From: Metridium senile
Lineage: Eukaryota > Cnidaria > Anthozoa > Actiniaria > Metridiidae
DNA length: 64,000 nucleotides
Reading direction: 5' to 3'
NCBI GenBank assembly: GCA_949775045.1
Contig: OX459097.1
Location: 14,696,710 to 14,760,709, forward strand
Shown: piece by piece, positions 1 through 18,800 of the stretch
Layout: each line of letters starts with the position of its first letter
Position numbering within the stretch: the first letter of the stretch is position 1
Position numbers and translations under genes: made by a program
The notes under the pieces: generated by a model
What the model saw: the letters and a program-made list of their open reading frames with translations, nothing else
What the model was told of the DNA's origin: nothing
Databases searched by the model: none

Positions 1-23
1 AAATGATAAAAATGGAAAAATGG

Positions 24-216
24 CTCTGCTGACTCCCGATAATTATCCTGTTGAGCATGCGTGAGGGTGAGGTAATATGACGTAGGTCAAATGGAAATTC
101 ACAAATGCTGGTGAAATAGATGGGGGGGAAAACCGGTTTTAAACCAGTTTACTTGATGGATAACCCATAATTTTTACATCCAGAAGTTTGGATGTAATTA
201 TCGGGAGTCGGCAGAG
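24..216. repeat. Foldback MITE in BBOX1 intron
   Basis: Inverted arms of about 25 bases (24-48 and 190-216, core GACTCCCGATAATTAT and its complement) enclose about 140 bases. It lies in the intron before the last BBOX1-like exon. I see no coding content in 1-283. Confidence 0.7.
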
Positions 217-283
217 AGATAAAGGTGGCTCTGTTCGTAGAGTAAAATGACAGCTAATCTATTTGTTTTACCATAAATAATAG

Positions 284-617
284 GCTTGACTACCATCGTA
301 ACATCACTCGCTTCACCTACAATAATCATGTCCGTGACTACTACCTCAACACCACTCCAGAACAAGTACAAGATATTTACAGAGGGTATTTAAAGATAGG
401 ACAAATGATGAGAGATCCACAAAACAAAATCGACTACAAGATGTCACCAGGAGAAATGGTAACATTCAATAATAGCAGAGTTCTGCATGGAAGGACTGCA
501 TACAAACCCACTCAGTCAGGTGGTCGCCATTTGCAAGGCACATATCTAGACTGGGATTTAATCTATGGCAGACTGCGATCTCTTGGAAGCTCATTAGGAC
601 GTCCATTTAATGAATAA
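284..617 (+). CDS. BBOX1: Gamma-butyrobetaine dioxygenase, last exon
   Basis: This is the 3' terminal exon, entered after an AG at 282-283 and ending at TAA 615-617; the rest of the gene lies upstream of the window. It encodes about 110 residues. The family is an Fe(II)/2-oxoglutarate dioxygenase that hydroxylates gamma-butyrobetaine to L-carnitine. Visible family marks are RVLHGR (the distal iron-ligand histidine), GGRHLQGTYLDWD (the arginine that binds 2-oxoglutarate, then the BBOX-type YxDWD) and a GRLRSL tail. The YLDWD...RLR ending fits BBOX1 better than trimethyllysine dioxygenase (TMLHE), the nearest alternative. The ALDH9A1 gene that makes its substrate starts 2.0 kb downstream on the same strand. 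Confidence 0.85.
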
Positions 618-2052
618 TGTTGGCTTCAATTTTATTTTAAAGGGCCTAGTTGTTTAAATGTTATAACTCTGAATACAACCTGAATGTTACCCATGGTAAC
701 TTCAGGACTCGAAATAGGTGCCTGCCAATGACCAAATGCCAGGCCAAATTTAAAGTTTGTCAGGCAAAAATAATTATGGATGAATGGATAATAAAATTGC
801 ACTCAAAATTTACTTCAAATCGGCTTTCACAGTTTCTAAATCTGCAAGTGGCAGGCCAAATTATTTTCTTAGTTCGAGCCCTGAATTAACCAGCATACAC
901 TGCACGAAAGACTGAATTAATTTAGTGGATAATGAAAATCAGACATTCAGACATTTTGATATCTTTCACGATGTGAGTTCGTATTTACGCTCTTACTAAA
1001 TCATTTGGCGTTTTGTGTTATTTGTTTTCTCAAAATACAACGAATTATACAACTGACTACGAACAAATTATAACACTCAAATAAAAATAAAAAGTGCAAA
1101 GCATGCTGGTAAATTACTGTGGGTATGTAAAGTTTTATTCAGAGTTATACTGTCAGTGCCGACAGAGCATGCAACTATATAACTAGGCCCTATAGATAAT
1201 GTCAACATATTTCGGAAACCCGATCTAAAGACATTTTGTATTACTCATACATATACAAATCGTTGTAGCATCAATTGAAATATAATTTTAAGAAATAAAA
1301 CAACGTATACATTTTGTAAAAAATGTATACCTTATTATAAACAAAAACTAAAAAATATATATTATTTGGTTAATATAATTTAAATTGTATTAGTTTTTTC
1401 AATATTTAAATATTCAATGCATTATATTCACTATCAATAATATGTATATAATAAAGTGAAGAATGAATGGTTATTTAGAGTTATTGGAGTTGAATATTCT
1501 AATTATATATAGTATATAGAGGATATTACATGGGCGCACGGAGATATGAATTTTATCTTCGAGTGTTGATAAGATATCCCACGAGTGAGCGCAGCGAATG
1601 AGTGGGATATCTTTTCAACACGAGAAGATAAAATTCATATCTCCAAGCGCACATGTAATCTGTTTATTATATAACAGATTGAAGAAAAAAAATTTTTTTT
1701 TTGAAAGTTGATTGGTTGAGAGTGATATCACACATGTGCAATATCAATGATATCTTCATGACTAGGATAGGCTTTTTATCTAGTTGATATCACTCGGTAT
1801 ACCACTATATGTTATATAATAAATGGAGAAGCTCCATATTTTTTAATGGAATGTTTCAACAGTAAATTGTACTCAATTTACTTATGATATTTTATACAAT
1901 TTTTTTTTTTTTTCACATGCATTGTGTTTAATCATAGTTTGATAACTTAAATAATAATTAACCAAAATTTTTATGGTTTAATTAAGATTAATTAATTAAT
2001 TAATATTTGATTGAAATTTGAAAATAAAAAATGAATAAATCACCTTGTCAGT
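618..2052. other. Intergenic DNA after BBOX1
   Basis: AT-rich DNA without a supportable gene. Open frames such as 650-889 have no splice or family support. A MITE lies at about 1505-1665, and AT homopolymer runs follow to about 2040. Confidence 0.6.
1505..1665. repeat. Foldback MITE
   Basis: Near-perfect inverted arms of about 52 bases (1529-1581 and 1601-1653) carry AGATATGAATTTTATCTTC and its complement, with a GC-richer centre (GAGTGAGCGCAGCG). Shorter foldbacks with similar CACGAGT/GAGTGAGATAT pieces occur near 33.9-34.3 kb. Confidence 0.75.
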
Positions 2053-2403
2053 CTATTGTTTCTTTGATACTGTTGAGCTGTTAGTTCTAAACAATAAAGA
2101 AATATCAGTAAAGAGTGTAATAATGAAAATACAAAACACAATCATTAGAAACAATGAAGGTAACAATAAAGAAAATGGTGATCCATACCATACAAGTAAA
2201 TCATAGTAAGGAATGTAGAATCTGTAATTCACATGATTTGCAAAAGGTTTGTTGGGTTCCCTGTGTTTTACGTGAGCCAGCGCGCCGCTCCAAAGATAGA
2301 CTGCTTTAGACGGATTGAAGACACAGTTGGAAGCTGTGTTTATTGCTGCGTTATAGTAAATATCGATAAAAAGAGCCAAAATAACTAATATAGAATCTGA
2401 TTG
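2053..2403 (-). CDS. Hypothetical small membrane protein, divergent from ALDH9A1
   Basis: An open frame of about 115 codons on the minus strand ends at 2053. It has mixed, coding-like composition. A hydrophobic stretch at its start (ILVILALFIDIYY) and a long one near its C-terminus (SLLLPSLFLMIVFCIFIITL) suggest two membrane segments, with a soluble part between containing two cysteines or fewer. No in-frame ATG precedes the first hydrophobic stretch. An ATG at about 2412 is in another frame, so the start is either in an unseen exon, frameshifted, or absent. I do not recognise the family. If real it would share a promoter region of about 200 bases with ALDH9A1. It could also be a pseudogene or chance. 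Confidence 0.35.
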   Translation of the reverse strand, partial: QSDSILVILALFIDIYYNAAINTASNCVFNPSKAVYLWSGALAHVKHREPNKPFANHVNYRFYIPYYDLLVWYGSPFSLLLPSLFLMIVFCIFIITLFTDISLLFRTNSSTVSKKQ

Positions 2404-2460
2404 TCACTCATTCTACCAACAGTGACTGGACACAACTATCGAATGTGTTATCTTTGTGTT

Positions 2461-2475
2461 GGGCTTCCTGTTGTA
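2461..2475 (+). promoter_or_regulatory. ETS-like TTCCTGT motif upstream of ALDH9A1
   Basis: GGGCTTCCTGTTGT lies about 140 bases before the ATG. A near-identical word precedes TADA1 (21269-21285). CTTCCTGT is the complement of the ETS-type ACAGGAAG. Function is inferred only. Confidence 0.3.
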
Positions 2476-2604
2476 GGTGAGTCGACGTGACTGAAGGCAC
2501 AAAGTCAATCTAGCTGATTGGTTTCAAGTGTTGATGCTGTGAGCAGTGGGTTGTTGTGCTTACTCGTTAAAGTCCTGTACTTTCCTGCTCGTAAAAACGC
2601 GAGA

Positions 2605-9339
<6,735 letters not shown>

Positions 9340-9464
9340 ACTCGAAAGATACAATTTTTGATGAAACATTCTACTCTATGTCGTACTAGACCCATAACGT
9401 TGCACTGCTTGATTGACGCTGCATGCGAGCTCGCAGAAAGTACAAGCAAGTCTCATAATCAATA

Positions 9465-9651
9465 CAGTGGAACCCCGTTAATCCGGCCACCGAAGGGACA
9501 GCCCAAAGTGGCCGTATTAACGGGGTGGCCGCATTAAGCGGGTAAATTTTATAGAAAATGTATGGACATGCATTTCGTCGGGACCTAAAAAACTGGCCGC
9601 AATAACGGGTTGGCCGTATTAAGCGTGTGGCCGTAAGGCGGGGTTCCACTG
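9465..9651. mobile_element. Pogo/Tigger-like MITE, TA-flanked
   Basis: Starts CAGTGGAACCCCGTTAATCC and ends GCGGGGTTCCACTG, flanked by TA (9463-9464, 9652-9653). Internal GGCCGTATTAACGGGG units repeat in both orientations. Confidence 0.9.
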
Positions 9652-10157
9652 TAATGCCGACTGTAAAACAGTTCCTACTTTTGCAAAAAAATACGACAAA
9701 ACGAGTGGATGGAAGTGTGATATTAAAAATTGTAAGGGAAAAAAAAACAAGAGCTAAAATCTTTGACAAAAGCACAGGCAGCTACATAAAAAGTAGGAGG
9801 AGGGCCTGGGGGGTATTTTAAAAAGGCATTGATCATTAAATCACAGCTCTTGTCGTGCAACAAAATTGCTAGTGTAAACGCTTTATTTCAATCTTTAACT
9901 CTTTTCGTCGGTATCAGTTTTGTTAAAGTGTGAACTGCTTTGCAGTTGAATTTACAGCTTGCGACATCGCACGAGAATGCAAACTCTATAGTCGTATAGA
10001 TGGCCGGTCTAATATTGATCTGATTTTACGACGTCGCATATTAAGAATAGTATTGCGTCGTATCTCTTTATAACTGTGCTAGTGTCCGGTCAGATATACT
10101 GGCATCGCATTGAAAATCGCATAGCGTCGCATCTTTTATAACAAACGCCCTACGTTA

Positions 10158-10327
10158 CAGTAATAGCCCACGTATTGGGTCTGGGTTTTAAAAACCTGTT
10201 AGGCTAAAATTTTCATTTTAAGCCCACTCCACCTATTAAGGTTTTAGTACCATTTATATATGAACCTTATAAGAACCTATTTAGGCTAAATTGAAAAATT
10301 CAGGTTCTTATACGCGGGCTGTTACTG
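10158..10327. mobile_element. Tc1/mariner-like MITE, TA-flanked
   Basis: Ends CAGTAATAGCCC and GGGCTGTTACTG with TA on both sides (10156-10157, 10328-10329). The subterminal AAGAACCT/AGGTTCTTAT arms are inverted. Non-coding. Confidence 0.8.
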
Positions 10328-10716
10328 TATTTAGTGTAACAGTACAGTCAAATCGATCTAGTAGAGATAGTCCCTTTTCAGCCGTTCTTCTCTCAAAAGG
10401 CACGCATTGGTGGTGTCACTAAGAATAGCTTTGAAGGAATCCTTTGAATTATTAATACAAAAGCAATATAATATGATAACAATGTATACACAATGATTGA
10501 TTAGATGTTAGAATCACATTACGCAATGACTCCAAAACCTTGTGAAAACATCCACTTTTAAGCCAGAACACTAAAAATTACGCAAAGGAAATCTTTACAT
10601 CCCTAACTGAAAGGAGTGCCGTTCACCGTGTACCCCTTGGACGAACGGAGTCAGTCTTCCGAGCATTTATTATCATCATGCGTGCTCTGTCGTATGTAGC
10701 TGAAGTATACGGTATA

Positions 10717-11137
10717 CAGTCATTTGAAAAAACATTGTCGCTGACCGGCTCCGCGACCTAGCCGTGACCTCCGTGACCTAGCCCGCGGGAGTATGGGTAG
10801 AAATCATTGAAGCAATAAATTTTTAGCACGCAATACAGAATATGCTGAAATATGGCGAGTACATGAATGAATATGTGCCTCCACGTTCTGTGCAAAGAAA
10901 TAAACCGTTGTGTAGAGCGTGGAGATATCGACAAGTAAATAGCTACTTCGAATTCTTCAGTTTTTTGCAGAGGATTTGTGTCATCCAAATCAATCACCAG
11001 CGTAAATCTAATATAGAAACAGGGCACTGAGAGCTCAAGATGTTGATAATATATGCAGCTAACTGCTTCGGCGATTTCTACCCATACTCCTTTTAGGTCT
11101 AGTCGCGTAGTCACGAAGCCGTTTTTTCAAATGACTG
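10717..11137. repeat. Large foldback MITE
   Basis: CAGTCATTTGAAAAAAC at the left is matched by GTTTTTTCAAATGACTG-type sequence at the right, and GAGTATGGGTAGAAATC by GATTTCTACCCATACTC further in. A remnant arm occurs at about 38125-38200. Confidence 0.8.
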
Positions 11138-11593
11138 TGAAATAGATACAAACACCATTTGGTTTTCAATCGTTTTCAGTGTTTTTCTTTCTTGCTTATG
11201 ATCGACGTTTGAACAAGGCCCATGCAAGTATCATTCAGAATATACAAATATATAACAAATTTATAGTAATAAAGTAATAGATATCCTGTCTTTCTTATTA
11301 TAAATTAAGGTTGTTTTACTCGAAATTTCTATAGAACAACCTGAAACGAGCGCTCATGCAATCGAGGCTAATCTGCATATATATCCAGCCTCAAAGTGAA
11401 GCTCGTTCCAGGATTGTAAAAATCGCAAAATGTTCAAACGCATGTTTTATAGTTTTTAGAAAAGAAAAAAGAAGCTTAGCTGAGGTCGATGTAATTTAGG
11501 GTCTATATGAGTAGGTCAGTTACTAGTAAGTATATAACAAGCCCGAGGACCAGGCCTAGGGAAAGGACCGGCCTGTCGAGAGCCTGATACTCG

Positions 11594-11740
11594 GGGGCCG
11601 GTTGTATACGAAGGGTGCATAACTGGTTATCCGCGGATAATAGTTATCCACTGCATAGGTTTCTTATAGATTTTAGCCGCTGGATAAGGATTTATCCGGT
11701 GCAGTGGATAGCTCTATTCACCCTTCGTACAACCGGCCCC
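11594..11740. repeat. GGGGCCGGTTGTA-ended MITE, copy 1
   Basis: Palindromic ends GGGGCCGGTTGTA and TACAACCGGCCCC. The body contains repeated GGATAA/TTATCC words. The second copy is at 59600-59737. Confidence 0.85.
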
Positions 11741-12094
11741 ATGCACGATGTAAAGCCGACTGACTTGACTTAAGAGAATGATAGGTAGATTGCCGTATAT
11801 GAAAATAGCCAGCGTTGCATGGTGGCTAGCAGAGGTGTGAAGAAAAATTGGCAAAATTAAATAATTTTCTTTTTCGTTCGCATGCACCTTTCCCACACGC
11901 TTCCACAATAATTCCGCAAACATCAGAGTAACGCATTTAAAATGACTAATGACTTGTAATCAGAGGGTACAAGTTTAGATAATTAAATGGTATATAAAAG
12001 AATTTCTATATAATAAAAAAGCTATAGCATATAAATTGTGTTGTTTAATTTAGTTTTGCTGTGTATTCTTGTTCTTTTTTATTTTTTATTTTTT

Positions 12095-12285
12095 ATTTTT
12101 TTGCAAAAACCGTTGCCAGCAGATCCACGGTCCATTTGAAGCCTGCAAAGTATGTCGGTATTTTTTTTCTCTTATCGATTTATTCATAGCATATTTAGGT
12201 TGTACGTGTTCGTTCGACCATAACAAGTTGTTGCAGTGGTAGATGAACATATATATATTTTTTTTAGCTAAAAGGTAATACATCA
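12095..12285. repeat. Repeat related to the 18950-19305 foldback
   Basis: Shares GTCCATTTGAAGCCTGCAAA, GTATGTCGGTATTT and TTGCAGTGGTAGATGA with 18950-19305 and 61560-61700. Confidence 0.65.
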
Positions 12286-12887
12286 AATTAAGGTGGAACC
12301 ATACACTGACTCGCTAGGAGGTTTCCGCCGAAGCATCCAACCAAAGTCGTACTGCGCGCCTCATGCAGCTAAGAAAGACAATGATCGTAATTTCAAATCC
12401 CACGCAGCTAGCTAGCCCGACAGCAGATTTTAACAGTATTCTATATCTGATTTGTTGTCCCTAGCTTTAAGTTTTTTACTACTTTTTTTACTTTTAGAGT
12501 GCTAAGAATTTACATTAGATTCGGCACCTGTGAGATGCGACGTTTAAACTAGTATTGGGCTTTTAAAAGGGTTGGTTCTAAAGCTAGAGGAGATTTAATA
12601 TATCAGTATACAAAAATTGAAATAATTACAGTGAAATACTTGTTACATGTGCATGGAACCTCGAACAGAGTTTTTCGAAAAACAAAAAAACATTGACGTC
12701 AACGATCCTGTCAGGAATGCGTGACCTGCTATTTGATTACTGAGTAATAATTAACTTTGACGTATACATTAAGTTTATCCGTCCTCCTTGAAGACAAGAG
12801 TCTGGATACTCTTGAGAAGTTTTAAATTCACAATCACCAAAATACTACAAAATATATACAATTTTCAATTCATTTAATGAAATTGAA

Positions 12888-15800
12888 ATGCCGATTATTT
12901 TGGCCTTGTTGTTAGCAACCTTGACTGTAGCTATAACAGAGACTGCTTCGGCATCTTCAGGTCAGTAAACTTCAGAAATGGAACTGTTTTGTTGAACTTC
13001 AGGAACTTGTGTACAACATTTCTGCTTCTATATATATATGTGTGTGTTTCAAAAATTTTCATTGGTAATGTATAATAAAACATGCAATTCAGGTTTAATG
13101 AAACAATGATATTAGAAAATCTTCCGTGTTTTATAACATATCGAAATATCCCACATACCGTTTTTATAAAGCAAATATTTTTTAATACAAAAATGGTTTT
13201 CTCAAAGTACACTGACGCATGCTGTTGTTTAACTTTTTAAAACTATGTAATATGTAGTTTTCAATTCAAATTCAAAAGTATAAAATTCATTGGGATATAT
13301 GGAATATATCTGGAACGTTATTCAGTTGACGAGGAAGCGAGAACGATAGTTTGTTTACCACATCAACAATAAAATGCATATTATTTCTAACCACACAACT
13401 GAGAAATTCACTAAAAAGTAGAAATTTTACTATTCTTTGGAGTTTAAAGTATTCATGAAATATCAATTGTTGGATTGATAATGATTAATGAAAAACGTTT
13501 TTGGTATTTTTATAGTGCTTTTTTGATATGTAGTTCAATATTTATCTCTCAAAGAATGCAATCACGCTATTGTTCAAGATGCCATGTCCTTTCGTACGTG
13601 CTGACCTACTTCAAAAATCATTGTAGTGGACGATGCGACATTCCACAGTGCACTCCAATTCATCATCATCATCTTTGCAGCGATTTTTTTAACGTTTCTG
13701 AGTTTTCCATGCTTTTGTTTTCACAATGTGAACTATTTCGGTCAATAAAAGTGTTGTATGTAAGTAGGCCCCCTATGGGGTTGCTTGACGCCCCAAGAAG
13801 TTGGAGTGGGAGGGTAGATTCAATTTGTTTTATCTTTAAAGTTTTTGATCTTTTCAATTTCTTTTTGTGAATACACCTAATTGCAAGAATATTGTCACAT
13901 AAAAAAGAACATTAGTAACTTAGTCACAAAGGAATAACAAAAGAAATGGTTCAGTTTGAGTGATCTTCTTTTGTATTTTATTCATTCCTTTGCCACTAGA
14001 TACAAACATAAGTCAGGACAACGTTCTTGCAATAAGGTGTATATAAATGTGTTCTATTTGTACTGATTTTTGATGTTTTAACTTTTCGATTTGTTTAATT
14101 TCTTTTTGGTGTATATATAAATGTGTTTTATTTGTGAATTCTTTATCTTTAAAGGTTTCGATTTGTTTAATTTATTTTTGTATTATATATAAATGTGTTT
14201 TATTTTTGAATTCTTTATCTTTAAAGGTTTCGATTTGTTCAATTTCTTTTTGGTGTATATATAAATGTGTTTTATTTGTGAATTCTTTATCTTTTTCTTT
14301 TTGTATTATATATAAATGTGTTGTTTTGTACGTGTAGAGCAAGGAAACAAACAAGCGGTCTTACTGGAAATATACAGTTATAACATTACCGAGGTATGAT
14401 TATTGATATTGATTAAAAATGGAATGAAATAACTCGTTATAACACAAATCAAATTATCATAGAATGGGTACAAAAATAAACAATAGGTCTAGAAGCTTCT
14501 GGAGGAAAATAAGTTTTATACGGTCGTGATACCTCTATTAAGCGGTCACCCATTATTATATATAAGTGGTCACCCTCTATTAGGCGGCCACAATAAAACG
14601 TCCTAAATCTATTCCTATAAAATGACCTATTCTATACCTCTATTCAGCGACCAACCTCTATTAAGCGGCCACTTTGGAAAGTCCAGAGGGTGACCGCTTA
14701 ATAGAGGTACCATGCACTGTAGTTCTGAAGTCTGAAGATGGCAGTAATTAATATACACTTATTAGCTAGATTCATCCGAGCCCATTATGGCTTGATATTT
14801 AAGTCGAGAATCAAATATTGGGAAACCGCAGGCCGAGCCTAATATTGAAATCGAGACTTTAATATCTGCCATAATGGGCGAGCATGAATCCTATAGGTGT
14901 TTTATTATACCGAACAAATAATTTTTTCAAAATATCTCGAGTAAATTAAAATTTAAAATGTTGAAGTCGAATAACTTGCTGTCCAATATCGCAAAATATT
15001 GGATCCCAAAGTGACTAATTAATTACGGAGATATAATAAGAGGTATACACCTACTTGCAGTAAGGCTGTCATACAAAAATATACATTTGTTATAAAGAAA
15101 ATAGAACATTTGTGATTTAGTACGATAGGAATTGATGAAAAGACAAAAGAAGATCACTCAAGCTGAACTATCTCTTTTGTCTTTTAATTAATTCCTTTCG
15201 CACTAAATCACAAATGTTCTATTTTCTTTGTGACAAATGTTCTATTTTGTATGACAACCTTACTGCAAGTAGGTGTAATAATAATAATATATAATAGTCG
15301 AAAACTTTCTAACCTTTTATAAGAGGAATGCATGAAACTAGCGAGTAAACTAGACAAGTATAGACAATTATAAGAGGAGCTGGCAAACTTTTACTTTTTG
15401 GCCAGAATATATATGTGTTAAAAAAAATTATCAGCGAATTATTTCTTAGCCTGCTGTACATAAATAGTAGTAAGTAGACTGTACTTTTTGGGCAAATATT
15501 TTGAGCGCAAACAGAAAAAGAGTCTGCAGCACAGCAGGCTAATTATTTTTTCATAGTTTTCAGCAATAAAGACCAACTTTACGGACGCTGTGCTTTACGA
15601 GGTTGTTAAAGTTTGTAAAGAAAATATCGAGAAATGTAAACCTGTGACGTCAACAAAAAGGTACGAATATATTTTATAAAGTGATTTAATTAATTATCAG
15701 TATATCATCAGTATGAATACCATTTTTTTCTCCATGCATCTTCATCCTCATCATACACATCATCATGATCATCATACCGATCATCGGTATCATTATCATC

Positions 15801-18800
15801 ACCAGGCATAATCATCATCATCATACCGATCATCGGTATATATTATCATCACCAGGCATAATCATCATCATCATACCGATCATCGGTATATATTATCATC
15901 ACCATGCATAATCACCATCATCATACCGATCATCGGTATCATCATCATGACCATGCATATTCATCATCATCATACCGATCATCGGTATCATCATCATGAC
16001 CATGCATAATCACCATCATCATACCGATCATCGGTATCATCATCATGACCATGCATAATCATCATCATTATCATACCGATCATCGGTATCATCATCATGA
16101 CCATGCATAATCACCATCATCATACCGATCATCGGTATCATCATCATGACCATGCATAATCATCATCATTATCATACCGATCATCGGTATCATCATCATC
16201 ACCATGCATAATCATCATCATCATACCGACCATTGGTATCATCAGTTCATAATAATAATCATCGTACCGATCATCGGTATATATCACCATCACCAGGCAT
16301 AATCATCATATTTATCATCAGTAATCATCATCATCACCAGGCATAATCATGATTACCAGGCATAATCATCATATTCATCATCAGTAGTCATCATCATCAC
16401 CAGGTGTAATCATCATCACCAGGCATAATCACCATCACCAGGCATAATCATCAGTGATAATCATCATAATCATCATCATCATCAGTAATCACATCACCAA
16501 GATTTTCGGCACAATGCCATAGCTAATCAGTGTTTGTTTTCGTACCTTCAGGGCCGACTATGATTTAACTGTGGTGACTGGATATCCTCGATTCTCGAGT
16601 GGCATAACAGACCGCTTTCTTGTTGCTTTCTATGTGCAAACAAAAGATGGTGAGAGGCAAAATAACTGATTAATTTATTTCACTGACAACAATAACGACA
16701 GATATCTGTGGACCAGGGGCGTAGCGTATTTTACTTGAGACGGGAAATTTTCAAATGTTTTTTAATCGTTTTCCATATATTTTTGTATTCAAAAGTCAAA
16801 AATCCATATCGGTGCGTACTTGTCAAAATGACCACGCTACGCCCCTGTGGACTGCATGAATGAAATATTGACGGTGGTGACAAATGATATTAAATTAAAT
16901 TAATTGAATAAGATAAGTGGATGAATATATGGATGAGATGGATGAAATGAATTAATGAATATAAAGGCCTGGCTAAATTAGGATGCTGTAGTGCGCTACA
17001 TTGTCGCGCGCTATACGTGTAACTTCAATGTTTCTCAGTTTAGCCACCTCAAAAACATTGTAGCGCGACATATTTAGTAGCCGGGACACCAAAAATGTTT
17101 CTTGGAGACAGCAGAAACATTTATTGTGTCCGCTACATGTGAATGCGATGTATCCCAGTTTAGCCAACCAAGGCGACATGTCGCTCGCTTGTAGCTTGCA
17201 CGTTTTGTGTCCTGGCTGCAATGAATTAATGAATATAACTGAGCGGTGAAACAATGGGTAAAAAAATACGAATAAACGAACAAATGAAATCATTCACTAA
17301 TAAATGGACGTACTATTGATCGAATGAATAATGGAACAAGATGGATGGAATGACTGATATGAATGAATTATATCTGAAATGAATGGGTTAATTAGTAATT
17401 GATTAACTAATTAATAGTAATTAATTGGTTGAATGTTAATTGCATAAAAGAATGGATAAATGAAGATAAATGAATGATTGAGTAAATAGAAAATGAATGA
17501 ATGAATGAAATATTAAATAAGTAATTAATTCATAAATTGTTTGATGATTGGACGAGTTAATAGGTACATATAAGGGGCGGATCTAGGGGGAGGGGGGTTG
17601 TCCCTAGAGGCACCGGACATCCCCCTTAGCGCCGCAATTACCCCTATTTTATTAAAGATATTTAGGGACCGGACACCCCCTAACACCATGCACAAAAGCC
17701 CCTCATTTGCAATTGGAACAACCCCCTGACAAATTTCTGGATCCGCCCCTGCATATGATTAGGGTTTTCCGATCTAGTGACTTTGGTACTAATAGTACCA
17801 GATACTAATTAGCATACGTGTTTACCATTATTAGAATTTCTAGGAGTTGCATGTGTTCAAATTAAAAGTATAACATTTTCTGAGTAAGAGTAAAAAATAA
17901 GAACAATATGCAGAAATAATGACAAATTAACACTGGTACTATCATCTGGCACTACTAGTGCCAAATCTGCCTTTGTGCCGGTAAATCGGAAAACCCTATT
18001 ATAAACATTAAGTCATTTCTTTGTCATCCTTTTAGGAAACATCATTCCAGTTTCAACTCTCTACTCAATAGTCAGTGGATCCAAAGCAAACATCTCGAAC
18101 GCTATTGGACATCAAGTTGGAGAAACAGGACATCTATATCTGCCAACCAAGACTCTTCCACCCACTGGCGCTAGCAGTTATGACATAAAACTACTAACTA
18201 TTTTGGGAGGATTTGTTGGTGTTATTGGTCTAGCTATCTTGATTGTCGTCGTCGTGTGCTGGTAAGTGATGTTAAGTTTGTTTTAATCCGGGGGGGGGGG
18301 GACTCCCTTATTAAAGGGGGCGGGGGTCCTCGTCGGATATTCTGAAAATGACACCTAAAAGGGACCTGTTTTTTGAGATGATGGGCGTATCAGTGATAAA
18401 CTTTCACCCCTAAGAGGGACCGGAAAGGGGTTTACAATAGCCTGCGTAGCTCGGCCATAAGGTTTAAAATTAAAATCAATCTTTGGAAAGACTGAAGCAT
18501 TGTTGTTGATCTTATAAATCCTAAAAGGAACCACAAAACTCAGCTGGTGGACATTCTCGTCATTATCACCCTAATTAAGCGGGACCAAAACACTGATTTC
18601 AAACCCTAAAAGGGACGATGTGGACCCCCGCCCCCTTTTATAATAATAACTCTCTTGATATTACTTTCAGTGTGGCTTAATCATAACCGCATAATTTTAA
18701 AAGTACCATATTGTTTCTTATTAGTGTGGGATACAGAGCAAACAGAGAGCCAAAGTTGAGGGATTTCACCAATGAAGCTGTCGACGAGGACGAAGATGCT

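Larger units (their letters stand above)
9340..12887. other. Repeat-rich intergenic region
   Basis: Between ALDH9A1 and the next gene I see MITEs (listed separately), a degenerate GACGTCGCAT-rich stretch (9960-10145) and AT-rich DNA. No exon with splice sites and coding character was found. Confidence 0.6.

Noticed and set aside
9465..9651. Small protein frame overlapping 9386-9821
   Set aside because: It runs through a TA-flanked MITE and has no independent support.
13475..13870. 131-residue plus-strand frame in an intron of the membrane protein gene
   Set aside because: No homology, no splice support, and repetitive AT-rich surroundings.
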